Below, in pieces: positions 1 through 10,693 of a stretch of DNA of 64,000 nucleotides (its first letter is position 1; every line of letters begins with the position of its first letter). The stretch covers positions 124,001 to 188,000 of the forward strand of contig NZ_JASNRD010000001.1 of the NCBI RefSeq assembly GCF_030412015.1, in the 5' to 3' direction. The notes beneath the pieces are model-generated. The model ran no database searches, had not been told where the DNA came from, and saw only the letters and a program-made list of their open reading frames with translations. The translations under genes were made by a program, and so were the position numbers. This DNA is from Massilia sp. YIM B02763 (GTDB lineage Bacteria > Pseudomonadota > Gammaproteobacteria > Burkholderiales > Burkholderiaceae_D).

Positions 1-534
1 CAGCAGCTGGAACCGCTGGTGGCACGCGTGCATGGCGCCGCCAGTCCCGTCTACCTCGCCAATCTGAACGCGGCGCGCCAGATCGTCATCGCCGGCAGCG
101 ACGCCGCGATGGCGGCCGTGGCCCGGCTGGCCCTCGACCACGGCGCCCACCGCGCCGAGCGCCTGGCAGTCGCCGTGCCCTCCCATTGCGAATTGTTCGA
201 CGCCCAGGCACGGGTGCTCGCCGACGCCGTCGGCGAGGTCGAGCTGGCGCGTCCGCGTCTCACCTACATCAGCAGCAGCGCGGCGCGCGCCCTGTTCGAC
301 GGCCGCGCGATCGGCGCCGACCTGGCGGCGAACATGGCGCGGCCCGTGCTGTGGGCCGATACCGTGCGCCATGCCTGGGAACGCGGGGCGCGCCTGGCGC
401 TCGAGATGCCGCCCGGCGCCGTCCTGACGCGCCTGGCCGAGACGGACTTCGCCGGCGGCGCCGCCATCGCGGCGGACGGACAGCGCGTCGACAGCCTGGT
501 GGCGCTGGTCATGGAGGGCGTATCCGGCGGATGA
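1..534 (+). CDS. mdcH: Malonate decarboxylase subunit epsilon (partial, 5' end missing)
   Basis: The reading frame is open from base 1, so the 5' part lies outside the window; 177 codons remain. The fragment looks like the C-terminal half of an acyltransferase-fold (FabD-like) protein. The stretches VYLANLNAARQIVIAG, AVPSHCELFDAQA and ANMARPVLWADTV match the malonyl-CoA:ACP transacylase of malonate decarboxylase; PSHC carries the conserved histidine. By family knowledge MdcH loads malonyl onto the phosphoribosyl-dephospho-CoA group of the acyl carrier subunit MdcC, in the cytoplasm. It is probably the last gene of an mdc operon lying to the left, because it is followed by a convergent gene. 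Confidence 0.85.
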   Translation, partial: QQLEPLVARVHGAASPVYLANLNAARQIVIAGSDAAMAAVARLALDHGAHRAERLAVAVPSHCELFDAQARVLADAVGEVELARPRLTYISSSAARALFDGRAIGADLAANMARPVLWADTVRHAWERGARLALEMPPGAVLTRLAETDFAGGAAIAADGQRVDSLVALVMEGVSGG

Positions 535-538
535 GCGG

Positions 539-557
539 GGCGGCGAGAGGCGCCGCC
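539..557. terminator. Weak GC hairpin between convergent genes
   Basis: GGCGGCG (539-545) pairs with CGCCGCC (551-557) around a 5-nt loop in the 31-base gap between the convergent mdcH and FRG genes. There is no convincing T-run on either side, so terminator function is only suggested by position. Confidence 0.35.
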
Positions 558-565
558 TTGCCGGC

Positions 566-1351
566 CTAGCCGCGCTCGGAGCGATGCCCCGGCCACGTGA
601 TCTCGAGCTCGTAGCCGATCGAGCGCGCCAGCCCATCCAGGTCGGGGAACAGCGTCGCGTGCGTGATGTTCATGCGGTACAGCGACAGCATCGCCTCGGC
701 GCGCACGCTCGCCGGCAGCACGAACTTGCGCAGCAGGGGCGTGCCGCGCTCGTACTGCGTGATGATTTCGTCCAGCGGCTTGTCCAGCACGCCCGGCACG
801 ACGAAGGTGCCCGATTGCGCCACCAGGCGCCGGTCCATCTCCTCCGGTTCGCCGACCCAGATGATGTCCTTGCTGTTGACGGCGAAATGGCGCTCGAAGT
901 TGCCGCGCACGCGCGGATCGATCGCCTCGCGCCGCAGCGTCACGTCGTGGCGCGGGGCCGCGCTCCACAGCGTCGGCGTGTCCAGCGCGAACACGGCGGC
1001 GCTGCAGTTCGTGTTGTTCAGGGCGAAAAAGGCCGCCACGAACGGCGACTTGGTGAAATCGATCATGCGGGTCGGCGCGCCGTGGTGCTGCATCAGCGCC
1101 AGGCAGCGGATGTCGTCGACCAGCACGTTCGCATCGGCCAGGTAGACGTGGGCCTTGCGCCGGAAGATGCGCAGCGCGCGCTCCTCGCGCTGGCGCCACG
1201 ACGCCCTGTCCGGCACGAAGCTGTGCAGGTAGCGCGACAAGGCGCTCATCAAGTCCCACCCGGCGTCCGGCAGGCCGCGGAAGGCCCAGCCGTCGCATTC
1301 CGAGGTCAGGGCGACGAATTCGTTCCAGCTTTTGACGTGTACGATGTCCAT
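566..1351 (-). CDS. FRG-domain protein
   Basis: A 261-residue protein when started at the ATG at 1351 (MDIVHVKSWNEF). A longer frame runs upstream but lacks family-like sequence. The FRG motif after which the family is named occurs in GWAFRGLPDAGW (about residues 21-32). It is followed by the other conserved FRG blocks LMQHHGAPTRMIDFTKSP (around 86-103) and FVAAFFALNN. FRG domains have no firmly assigned biochemical role; they occur in stand-alone proteins and in some toxin or defence contexts. Here it has no obvious partner: the rof-like gene ends 52 bases upstream on the same strand. Family call is firm, function unknown. Confidence 0.8.
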   Translation of the reverse strand: MDIVHVKSWNEFVALTSECDGWAFRGLPDAGWDLMSALSRYLHSFVPDRASWRQREERALRIFRRKAHVYLADANVLVDDIRCLALMQHHGAPTRMIDFTKSPFVAAFFALNNTNCSAAVFALDTPTLWSAAPRHDVTLRREAIDPRVRGNFERHFAVNSKDIIWVGEPEEMDRRLVAQSGTFVVPGVLDKPLDEIITQYERGTPLLRKFVLPASVRAEAMLSLYRMNITHATLFPDLDGLARSIGYELEITWPGHRSERG

Positions 1352-1403
1352 GGCACGGCGATTGGCTGCGGTGGAAAATGCTCTCACACGGGGCCGGCGC
1401 CCG

Positions 1404-1640
1404 TCAATCGAATCGGGAGCCCTCGACGATCGCCAGGCGGTCCAGGCGCACCGTCGTGCCATCCTCCAGACGCGCATACTCGACGCCGTCCTTCGCGAAC
1501 AGGTCGAGGATGCGCGTGTCGACTGTCGCCCTGGCACCGTCCTCGCCCGCCACCTCGAGCCTGACCGTGCGCGCGCGCGTGGCGGCAGCCTCGAACGCGT
1601 CGTACAGCGCGCAGGCGATGGGCTGGTACGGCGCCGTCAT
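1404..1640 (-). CDS. rof: Rho-binding antiterminator, Rof family
   Basis: A 78-residue protein. The N-terminus YQPIACALYDAFEAA and the later pair LFAKDGVEYARLEDG / VRLDRLAIVEG match the compact Sm-like beta fold of Rof (YaeO), which binds Rho and reduces Rho-dependent termination. The start ATG at 1640 overlaps the stop of the upstream acetyltransferase gene by 4 bases (ATGA), so the two are likely translationally coupled. Family membership is by recognisable sequence pattern; Rho binding is inferred from the family. Confidence 0.75.
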   Translation of the reverse strand: MTAPYQPIACALYDAFEAAATRARTVRLEVAGEDGARATVDTRILDLFAKDGVEYARLEDGTTVRLDRLAIVEGSRFD

Positions 1641-2188
1641 GCGCCCTCCCGCGCCGGCACGGCGAGACCGGTATCCGCATGGCGCTCGAAATGCACGCGG
1701 TCGTACCAGGTGCCGTCCAGTTCGAAGCTGCGCCGCGAGCGGCCGTATTCGACGAAGCCGTTGCGCCGCAGGACGCGCTGCGAAGCCACGTTCGCCACGC
1801 TGGCGTCGGCTTCGATGCGGCGCAGGCCCAGGTCGCCGAAGCCGATCGCGAGCAGGCGCCCCACGGCGGCGCCGGCATGGCCCCGGCCGCCGAAGTCGGC
1901 GCCGATGCGGTAGCCCAGCACGGCGCTGTGGAAGTGGGCGCGCTTGACGTGGCCCAGGTTGACGCGGCCGACCAGCGCGCCCTGGGCGTCCCTGACCAGG
2001 AATTGGTAGCCGCGGTCGGCCAGCGCGTCCGCCTGCGCCGCCGCGATGGCGCGGGCCACGCCGTCCCGCGAATAGTAGGCGGCAGGACGGGCGTTGATGT
2101 GGGCTTCGAAGAAGGCGCGGTTGGCCAGCTCGAAGGCGAGCAGCGGCTCGACGTCGGCGGCGGCGGGAGGGGCAAGCGATACGGTCAT
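1637..2188 (-). CDS. GNAT-family N-acetyltransferase (RimJ-like)
   Basis: A 183-residue protein from ATG 2188. It has the acetyltransferase_3 pattern: an N-terminal ELANRAFFEAHINARPA block, then FLVRDAQGALVGRVNLG, GYRIGADFGGRGHAGAA (acetyl-CoA binding loop, about residues 105-121) and LRRIEADASVANVASQRVL plus NGFVEYG, typical of RimJ/RimL-type enzymes. The likely reaction is acetyl transfer from acetyl-CoA to an amine on a protein or small molecule; the substrate is unknown. In-frame ATGs at 2206 and 2217 are possible, and none has a clear Shine-Dalgarno sequence. Its stop overlaps the rof start. Confidence 0.8.
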   Translation of the reverse strand: MTVSLAPPAAADVEPLLAFELANRAFFEAHINARPAAYYSRDGVARAIAAAQADALADRGYQFLVRDAQGALVGRVNLGHVKRAHFHSAVLGYRIGADFGGRGHAGAAVGRLLAIGFGDLGLRRIEADASVANVASQRVLRRNGFVEYGRSRRSFELDGTWYDRVHFERHADTGLAVPAREGA

Positions 2189-2253
2189 CGGTACGGATCG
2201 GGGCATCGGATGACGCATGCTGCCATGGCGCGCCCGTGCCCGCAAGCCCCGCC

Positions 2254-4983
<2,730 letters not shown>

Positions 4984-5045
4984 GTTCTTTCAGTAACGCG
5001 GCGCGGGAATCGCGTTCCCACATTCTATTCGCTTACAGAAAGAAC
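4984..5045. promoter_or_regulatory. Long interrupted inverted repeat upstream of the hybrid kinase
   Basis: GTTCTTTCAGTAA (4984-4996) and TTACAGAAAGAAC (5033-5045) are inverted copies with one mismatch, 36 nt apart, directly against the kinase start codon. A smaller repeat GGGAA/TTCCC (5005-5009, 5015-5019) nests inside. It could be an operator pair for the kinase gene or an mRNA structure covering its leader. It lacks the T-run expected of a terminator for the upstream SDR gene. Confidence 0.5.
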
Positions 5046-5058
5046 GTGTTGTACGAGA

Positions 5059-5892
5059 TTACTCCTTGACGCCGGATCCCGGCTTGGCCTGCCCGGCGTG
5101 CAGGTCCGCCTTCACCGTATCGGGCGCCACGTTGTTGACGACGTTGCCGATGAATTTGCTGCTCATCATGCCGGCGACGATGCGGTCCTTGCCCTCCTTC
5201 ATGGCCTCGTAACCCTCCTTGGCCACCTCGTCCGGCTTCGCCTTCTCGCCCACGCCCAGCTTGTTGTCCAGCATGCCGGCGCGCGGCCAGAAATTGGTGT
5301 CGACCTGGCCCGGCATCAGCAGCGTGATCGACACCCCGCTGTCCTTGACCTCGGACTTCACCGCTTCCGCGAACGAGATGATGAAGGCCTTGGTGGCGCC
5401 GTAGACGGTCTCGTAGGGCGTGGGCATCGTGCCCGAGATCGAGGCCGTGTAGAGCAGCCGGCCACCGCCCTGCGCCACCATGTCCGGCAGCAGGCGCTTG
5501 GTCAGGTGGACCTGGGACACGGCGTTCAGCTGGATCATCGCGATCTCGCGCTCCAGGTCCGTGCCGCCGACGAAGTAGCCGCCCAGGCCGACCCCGGCAT
5601 TCAGGGCGGCGGCGGCCAGCGGCCGGCCCGTCGCCTGGACGGCGGCGTACAGCGCCTCGACGCCGTCGTAGTCCGTCAGGTCGGCCTCGACGATGATCGC
5701 CTCGGCCCCGGCCGCGCGCAGCTCGGCGGCCGTGCGTTCCAGCCCGGCGCGCTGGGTCGCGCTGATGACGAGGTCGTAGCCGTCGGCCGCGAACAGTTTC
5801 GCCAGTTCGTAGCCGATGCCGCTCGAAGCGCCGGTCACCAGGGCCAGCGGCCGGCCCGTCGCCGTCGTCGAATGTGTCGTTGCAGTGGACAT
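5059..5892 (-). CDS. Short-chain dehydrogenase/reductase
   Basis: A 277-residue protein from ATG 5892, chosen because GGGAGG lies 6 nt upstream; the ATG at 5910 lacks this. The Rossmann fingerprint GASSGIGYELAK is near residues 24-35, NAG follows in LNAGVG, and the catalytic Ser and YxxxK lie in ASISGTMPTPYETVYGATK. The C-terminal part after the core (LGVGEKAKPDEVAKEGYEAM, then KADLHAGQAKPG) is typical of the YqjQ/DltE-like SDR group. It follows paoABC by 14 bases and is probably the last gene of that operon. It may reduce or oxidise a carbonyl/alcohol linked to the aldehyde oxidoreductase substrate; that link is inference. Confidence 0.85.
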   Translation of the reverse strand: MSTATTHSTTATGRPLALVTGASSGIGYELAKLFAADGYDLVISATQRAGLERTAAELRAAGAEAIIVEADLTDYDGVEALYAAVQATGRPLAAAALNAGVGLGGYFVGGTDLEREIAMIQLNAVSQVHLTKRLLPDMVAQGGGRLLYTASISGTMPTPYETVYGATKAFIISFAEAVKSEVKDSGVSITLLMPGQVDTNFWPRAGMLDNKLGVGEKAKPDEVAKEGYEAMKEGKDRIVAGMMSSKFIGNVVNNVAPDTVKADLHAGQAKPGSGVKE

Positions 5893-5906
5893 CTCAACCT
5901 CCCGAT

Positions 5907-8108
5907 TCATGCGGTTTGCGGCATCTTCGGCAACAGCTTGTCGAGCGTGACGGGATAGTCGCGCACGCGCACGCCGGTGGCGTTGTAGATCGCGTTGGCG
6001 ACCGCCGCCGCCACGCCGCAGATGCCCAGTTCGCCCACGCCCTTGGCCTTCATGGGTGAAGCCATCGGGTCGGTCTCGTCCAGGAAGATCACTTCCTGGT
6101 GCGGGATGTCGGCGTGCACGGGCACCTCGTAGCCGGCCAGGTCGTGGTTGACGAAGAAGCCCACGCGCTTGTCGACGACCAGCTCTTCCATCAGCGCCGC
6201 GCCCGTGCCCATGGTCATCGCGCCGATCACCTGGCTGCGGGCCGACTTCGGGTTCAGGATGCGTCCGGAAGCGCACACGGCCAGCATGCGGCGCACGCGG
6301 ATCTCGGCCGTGTAGGCGTCGACGGCCACCTCGACGAAGTGGGCGCCGAAGGTCGATTGCTGGAACTTCTTGTCCAGGTCGCCGTATTCCATCTTGTCCT
6401 CGCCGATCACGTCGCCGTCGCGGGATGCCTGCTCCAGGGCGACGGACTTGCCGCCCGCGCTCACCTTGCCGTCGCTGAAGTCGGCATTGGTCGGGTCGAG
6501 GCCCAGCTTGTTCGCCACGTTCTCGCGCAGCTTGACGCAGGCCGCGTACACGCCGGCCGTCGAGCTGTTGCCGCCCCACTGGCCGCCGGAACCCGAGGAG
6601 ACCGGGTATGCCGAGTCGCCCAGGCGCACGTCGACGCGTTCGAGCGGCACGCCCATCATCTCGGCCGCCGTCTGCGCGATGATCGTGTAGCTGCCGGTGC
6701 CGATGTCCGTCATGTCCGTCTCGACCGTGACGCGGCCGTCGCGGCCCAGGCGCACGCGCGCCGCCGACGGCGTATTGATGTTGTTGCGGAAGGCCGACGC
6801 CATGCCCATGCCGATCAGCCACTGGCCCTCGCGCACCTTGCCCGGCGTCGCATTGCGCTTGTTCCAGCCGAAGCGCTCGGCGCCCAGGCGCAGCGTGTCG
6901 ACGAAGCGGCGCTGCGAGAACTTGCGCTCGCGCTTTTCCGGATCGACCGTCGTGTCGTTGACGATGCGCAGCATGACGGGGTCCATCTTGAGCTTTTCGG
7001 CCAGCTCGTCCATCGCGATCTCGAGCGCCATCAGGCCCGGCGCCTCGCCGGGCGCGCGCATCGAGTTGCCTTCCGGGAGGTCCAGCGTGGCCAGGCGCAT
7101 GCGCGTCAGCCGGTCCTGGCCCGCGTACAGCAGGCGGGTCTGCTGCACGGCCGCTTCCGGCTGGCCTTCGGGCAGGTCGCCCGACCAGCTTTCGTGGGCG
7201 ATGGCCGTGATGCGGCCTTCGCGCGTGGCGCCGATGCGGATGCGCTGGATCGTGGCCGGACGATGCGTGGTGTTGTTGATGATGATCGCCCGCTGCAGCG
7301 TGACCTTGACGGGTCGGCCCGCGGCCTTGGCGCCCAGCGCCGCCATCAGCGCCTCGGAACGCAGGAACAGCTTGCCGCCGAAGCCGCCGCCGACGTAGGG
7401 CGAGACCAGGCGCACGTTTTCCTCGGGGATGCCGAGCGTCTTGGCCAGGTCCTTCTTGCCCCAATTGATCATCTGGTTCGACGTGTACAAGGTCAGCTTG
7501 TCGCCGTTCCAGACGGCGATCGAGGCATGCGGCTCCATCATGGCGTGCGACTGGTCAGGCGTCGTGTAGGTGGCGTCCAGCTTCACCGGGGCATTGGCGT
7601 AGCCCGACTCGAAATCGCCGGCCTTGCTGTCCGGCTTTTCGCTCTCGCCGGGCTTCTTGGCCGCGTTCTTCGCGGCCTCGAGGTCGTAGACGCCGTTGAT
7701 CTTGGCGTAGTCGACCTTCAGCAGCGAGGCCGCGGCGCGCGCCTGCTCGAAGGTCTCGGCGACGACGACGGCGATGGCCTGGTGGTAGTGCTGGATCTCG
7801 GGGCCGCCCAGCAGGTGGGCGACGTTCTTGTCGCCCTTGCCCAGCTTGCCCGCATTCTCGTAGGTGACGATGGCCAGGACGCCGGGCGCCGCCTTGGCGG
7901 CCGCGGTGTCGATCTTCGTGATGCGGCCCTTGGCGATGCTCGAGCCCACGACGTAGCCGTAGGCGGCGTTCGGCGCGGCCTTGTGCTGCTCGTAGGCGTA
8001 GGGGGCGGTGCCCGTGGTCTTCAGCGGGCCGTCGATGCGGTCCGTGGGCTTGCCGACCACCTTCAGGCGATCGATGGGATTGGTGGTGGCGGGTGTGGTG
8101 AATTTCAT
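5907..8108 (-). CDS. paoC: Periplasmic aldehyde oxidoreductase, molybdenum-binding subunit (PaoC-like)
   Basis: A 733-residue member of the xanthine oxidase family; E. coli PaoC is about the same length. Started at ATG 8108, preceded by AGGAGG 9 nt upstream. N-terminal part VGKPTDRIDGPLKTTGTAPYAYE begins the first Ald_Xan_dh domain. The Moco-binding domains follow with GGGFGGKLFLR and SGSGGQWGGNSS. The catalytic Glu lies in KGVGELGIC (about residue 693), the position expected for this family. It oxidises aldehydes to carboxylic acids at a molybdopterin cytosine dinucleotide cofactor. It is cotransported with the Tat-tagged small subunit. A PaoD/XdhC-type maturation chaperone is not encoded next to it. 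Confidence 0.9.
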   Translation of the reverse strand: MKFTTPATTNPIDRLKVVGKPTDRIDGPLKTTGTAPYAYEQHKAAPNAAYGYVVGSSIAKGRITKIDTAAAKAAPGVLAIVTYENAGKLGKGDKNVAHLLGGPEIQHYHQAIAVVVAETFEQARAAASLLKVDYAKINGVYDLEAAKNAAKKPGESEKPDSKAGDFESGYANAPVKLDATYTTPDQSHAMMEPHASIAVWNGDKLTLYTSNQMINWGKKDLAKTLGIPEENVRLVSPYVGGGFGGKLFLRSEALMAALGAKAAGRPVKVTLQRAIIINNTTHRPATIQRIRIGATREGRITAIAHESWSGDLPEGQPEAAVQQTRLLYAGQDRLTRMRLATLDLPEGNSMRAPGEAPGLMALEIAMDELAEKLKMDPVMLRIVNDTTVDPEKRERKFSQRRFVDTLRLGAERFGWNKRNATPGKVREGQWLIGMGMASAFRNNINTPSAARVRLGRDGRVTVETDMTDIGTGSYTIIAQTAAEMMGVPLERVDVRLGDSAYPVSSGSGGQWGGNSSTAGVYAACVKLRENVANKLGLDPTNADFSDGKVSAGGKSVALEQASRDGDVIGEDKMEYGDLDKKFQQSTFGAHFVEVAVDAYTAEIRVRRMLAVCASGRILNPKSARSQVIGAMTMGTGAALMEELVVDKRVGFFVNHDLAGYEVPVHADIPHQEVIFLDETDPMASPMKAKGVGELGICGVAAAVANAIYNATGVRVRDYPVTLDKLLPKMPQTA

Positions 8109-8124
8109 GTCGTCGGCCTCCTCG

Positions 8125-9090
8125 TCAGCCGGTGCGCTTGGCGCCGCGCGCGTCGGCCAGGATGGCGTCGAGCGTGCGCTGGACCAGCGGGACCTTGAAT
8201 GCGTTGTCGTTGGTGGTGCGGGCATCGGCCAGCAGGCGGGCCGTCACGGCCTTGCCGCCCTGCGGCATGGCCTGCTCGGCGGCCGGCACGCGCCACGGCC
8301 GGTGCGCCACGCCGCCCAGCGCCACGCGGCCGCTGCCGTCCGGCTGCACGACGGCGGCCACGGATACCAGCGCGAACGCGTAGGACGCGCGGTCGCGCAC
8401 CTTGCGGTAGTAATGCTTGCCGCCCAGCGGCTTGGGCAGCGTCACGGCCGTGATCAGCTCGCCCGGCTGCAGGTTCGTCTCGATGTGCGGCGTATTGCCC
8501 GGCAGGCGGTAGAAGTCGGCGATGGGGATCACCCGCTTGGCGCCGTTCGGCGCCACGGTCTCGATCTGCGCGTCGAGCAGCTGCATGGCGACGGCCATGT
8601 CGCTCGGGTGCGTGGCGATGCACATCTCGCTCTGGCCGACGATGGCCAGCTGGCGCGAATAGCCGCCGATCGCGGAGCAGCCGCTGCCCGGCTTGCGCTT
8701 GTTGCAGGCCTGGTTGGTATCGTAGAAGTACGGGCAGCGGGTGCGCTGCAGCAGGTTGCCGGCGGTGGTCGCCTTGTTGCGCAGCTGGCCGGACGCGCCG
8801 GCCAGCAGGGCGCGCGACAGCACGGCGTAGTCGCGCCGCACGCGCGCGTCGGACGCCAGGTCCGTGTTGCGCACCAGGGCGCCCACGCGCAGGCCGCCCT
8901 CGGGCGTCGGTTCGATCTTGTCCAGGCCCAGGCCGTTGACGTCGACCAGGTGGGCCGGCGTCTCGATCTCGAGCTTCATCAGGTCGAGCAGGTTGGTGCC
9001 GCCCGCGATGAAGCGGGTGTTCGGCTGGCGGCTGGCCGCGGCGGCCGCCTCGGCGGGCGTCGAAACGCGCTGGTAGGTAAATGCCTTCAT
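8125..9090 (-). CDS. paoB: Periplasmic aldehyde oxidoreductase, FAD-binding subunit (PaoB-like)
   Basis: A 321-residue CO-dehydrogenase-flavoprotein family subunit. FAD contacts are in [14 protein letters not shown] (about 26-39) and [13 protein letters not shown]. Four cysteines at about 119, 129, 138 and 157 ([30 protein letters not shown]) match the extra [4Fe-4S] cluster insertion that distinguishes E. coli PaoB from ordinary xanthine-dehydrogenase flavin subunits. The subunit passes electrons from the 2Fe-2S subunit to FAD and an acceptor. Its ATG overlaps the paoA stop by 4 bases and paoC starts 16 bases downstream, so the three are one transcription unit. Confidence 0.9.
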   Translation of the reverse strand: MKAFTYQRVSTPAEAAAAASRQPNTRFIAGGTNLLDLMKLEIETPAHLVDVNGLGLDKIEPTPEGGLRVGALVRNTDLASDARVRRDYAVLSRALLAGASGQLRNKATTAGNLLQRTRCPYFYDTNQACNKRKPGSGCSAIGGYSRQLAIVGQSEMCIATHPSDMAVAMQLLDAQIETVAPNGAKRVIPIADFYRLPGNTPHIETNLQPGELITAVTLPKPLGGKHYYRKVRDRASYAFALVSVAAVVQPDGSGRVALGGVAHRPWRVPAAEQAMPQGGKAVTARLLADARTTNDNAFKVPLVQRTLDAILADARGAKRTG

Positions 9091-9737
9091 GCCTTGCCTC
9101 CCCCGACTTCGGTGATCGCCTCCATGATGTTGGAATAGGCGCCGCAGCGACAGATATTGCCGCTCATGCGCTCGCGCAGCTCGTCGACGGACAGCAGCGG
9201 CTTGGCGTTCAGGTCGGCCGTCACGTGGCTGGGGACGCCGCGCTTGATCTCGTCGAGCGTGGCGACGGCCGAGCAGATCTGGCCGGGCGTACAGTAGCCG
9301 CACTGGTAGCCGTCGTGCTTGACGAAGGCGGCCTGCATCGGGTGCAGCTTGCCGGGCTGGCCCAGGCCTTCGATGGTGGTGACCTCGTCGCCTTCGTGCA
9401 TCACGGCGAGGCTCAGGCAGGAGTTGATGCGGCGGCCGTTGACGATGACCGTGCAGGCGCCGCACTGGCCCTGGTCGCAGCCCTTCTTGGTGCCGGTCAG
9501 GTGCAGGTGCTCGCGCAGCAGGTCGAGCAGCGTCGTGCGCGTGTCGACCTGCTGTTCGTAGCGCTGGCCATTGACGCGCAGCGCCACCTTGCCCGTCACG
9601 GGCGCCGGCGTGGTGGCCGCGCCGCCCTGCGGGGATTCGACCTGCGCCACGGCCGGCAGGGCGGCCGCCGTCGCCGTGGCGGCGCCGGCCACGAGCACGT
9701 CGCGCCGGCCCCGGTTGATGTTCTTCGAATGGTCCAT
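9087..9737 (-). CDS. paoA: Periplasmic aldehyde oxidoreductase, 2Fe-2S subunit with Tat signal (PaoA-like)
   Basis: A 216-residue protein. The N-terminus [17 protein letters not shown] (about 9-25) is a twin-arginine signal ending near AVA, so the assembled heterotrimer would be exported folded. The ferredoxin-like domain has C87-x4-C92-x2-C95-x11-C107 ([17 protein letters not shown]). The helical domain has C146-x2-C149 (QCGYCTPG) and CRC at about 196-198, giving two [2Fe-2S] clusters. The ATG at 9737 is preceded by AAGGAAG. As in E. coli PaoABC, the small subunit carries the export signal. Likely role is detoxifying aldehydes, especially aromatic ones, in the periplasm. Confidence 0.92.
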   Translation of the reverse strand: MDHSKNINRGRRDVLVAGAATATAAALPAVAQVESPQGGAATTPAPVTGKVALRVNGQRYEQQVDTRTTLLDLLREHLHLTGTKKGCDQGQCGACTVIVNGRRINSCLSLAVMHEGDEVTTIEGLGQPGKLHPMQAAFVKHDGYQCGYCTPGQICSAVATLDEIKRGVPSHVTADLNAKPLLSVDELRERMSGNICRCGAYSNIMEAITEVGGGKA

Positions 9738-9794
9738 TGTCGCTTCCTTGTAGATGGTGGCCGGCGCCGCGGACGTGCGCCAGGCGTTGTCGTC

Positions 9795-9824
9795 ATGATA
9801 AGCGAATTGTCGCGCCGAGTTGAA
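9795..9824 (-). promoter_or_regulatory. Candidate sigma70 promoter for paoABC
   Basis: Read on the minus strand, TTCAAC (9819-9824) and TATCAT (9795-9800) are separated by 18 nt and would start transcription about 50 nt before the paoA ATG. Assignment is by pattern only. Confidence 0.5.
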
Positions 9825-9929
9825 CACTGTTCGGCGATCCATGCAATGCACCAAATATGTGCGATTCCCACTGGCAATTAATGCAAACAAGCATCGGTGT
9901 TGCTACGCACAAATCGAAATGCGCATTCG

Positions 9930-9972
9930 TTGCGAAAAGTTTACGATTGATCTAAATTAAACAGTTGTTTAA
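9930..9972 (+). promoter_or_regulatory. TetR-gene promoter with overlapping palindromic operator
   Basis: TTGCGA (9930-9935) and TAAATT (9953-9958) are separated by 17 nt, a good sigma70 spacing. The 16-bp near-perfect palindrome TTAAACAGTTGTTTAA (9957-9972) begins in the -10 box and covers the predicted start point, ending 4 nt before the ATG at 9977. This is the usual geometry for autorepression by a TetR protein and could control the downstream pump genes as well. Confidence 0.7.
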
Positions 9973-9976
9973 GTAT

Positions 9977-10642
9977 ATGGATCAAGATGACCAGTTGCCC
10001 ACGCGGCGCCCGCGCAGCGACGGCGTCCAGGCACGCGAGCGCATCCTCGGCGCGGCACTGCGCCTGTTCGTCGAGCGCGGCTATGCCAGCACATCCGTGC
10101 GCGACATCGCCCAGGCGGCCGACGCCAACGTGGCCGCCATCGCCTATTATTTCGGCGACAAGGCCGGCCTGTACCGCGCCGCCCTGTACGAACCCATATG
10201 CGCGCGGGACGGCGAAGACGCCCTCTCGGACGTGTCCGCAGCGCCACTGCCCCTACGAACGGCGCTCGCGCGCACCCTGCGCGCCTGCCTGGCGCCCCTC
10301 GGGCAAGGCCGCAACGCCCTGCTGTGCGTGCGGCTGCGCCAGCGCGAGGCCTTCGAACCCACCGGCATGCTCGACGACGAGCGCCCGCAACGCGATCGCC
10401 TGCAGCGCCACCTGACGGCGATCCTGGCGCGCGAGCTGGGCGTCGATCCCGATTCCGAACTGATCGCCCTCGCCTTTTCCATCAAGGCACTGGTGGTCTA
10501 TCCCTACATCGGCCACGAACACATCCACACCGCCGAACCCCGGCTGTTCGATGCCCCCGGCGCCCTCGACGCCTGGGTCGAGCGCCTCACCGCCTACGCC
10601 GCCGCCATGGTGGACGCCGAGCGCGCGCGCCGGTTCCGCTGA
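9977..10642 (+). CDS. TetR-family transcriptional regulator (CecR/DUF1956-like C-terminus)
   Basis: A 221-residue protein from ATG 9977; a TTG at 9965 is in frame but lies inside the operator. The TetR helix-turn-helix is at about 18-64 (RERILGAALRLFVERGY, VRDIAQAADANVAAIAYYF). The C-terminal half (LAPLGQGRNALLCVRLRQRE, IKALVVYPYIGHEH) resembles the CecR/YbiH-type ligand-binding domain. It is 51 bases upstream of the efflux genes and divergent from paoABC. It probably represses the pump, itself and perhaps paoABC, responding to a toxic small molecule or aldehyde; the ligand is unknown. Confidence 0.85.
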   Translation: MDQDDQLPTRRPRSDGVQARERILGAALRLFVERGYASTSVRDIAQAADANVAAIAYYFGDKAGLYRAALYEPICARDGEDALSDVSAAPLPLRTALARTLRACLAPLGQGRNALLCVRLRQREAFEPTGMLDDERPQRDRLQRHLTAILARELGVDPDSELIALAFSIKALVVYPYIGHEHIHTAEPRLFDAPGALDAWVERLTAYAAAMVDAERARRFR

Positions 10643-10693
10643 TTGCCGCCCGATTTTCAACCACCTCCAATCGCAAACGACAGAAAGAACGAC

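Noticed and set aside
566-1640. Toxin-antitoxin or phage-defence pair made of the FRG and Rof-like genes
   Set aside because: The Rof-like gene is coupled to the acetyltransferase, not to FRG, and 52 bases separate it from FRG; nothing supports a functional pair.
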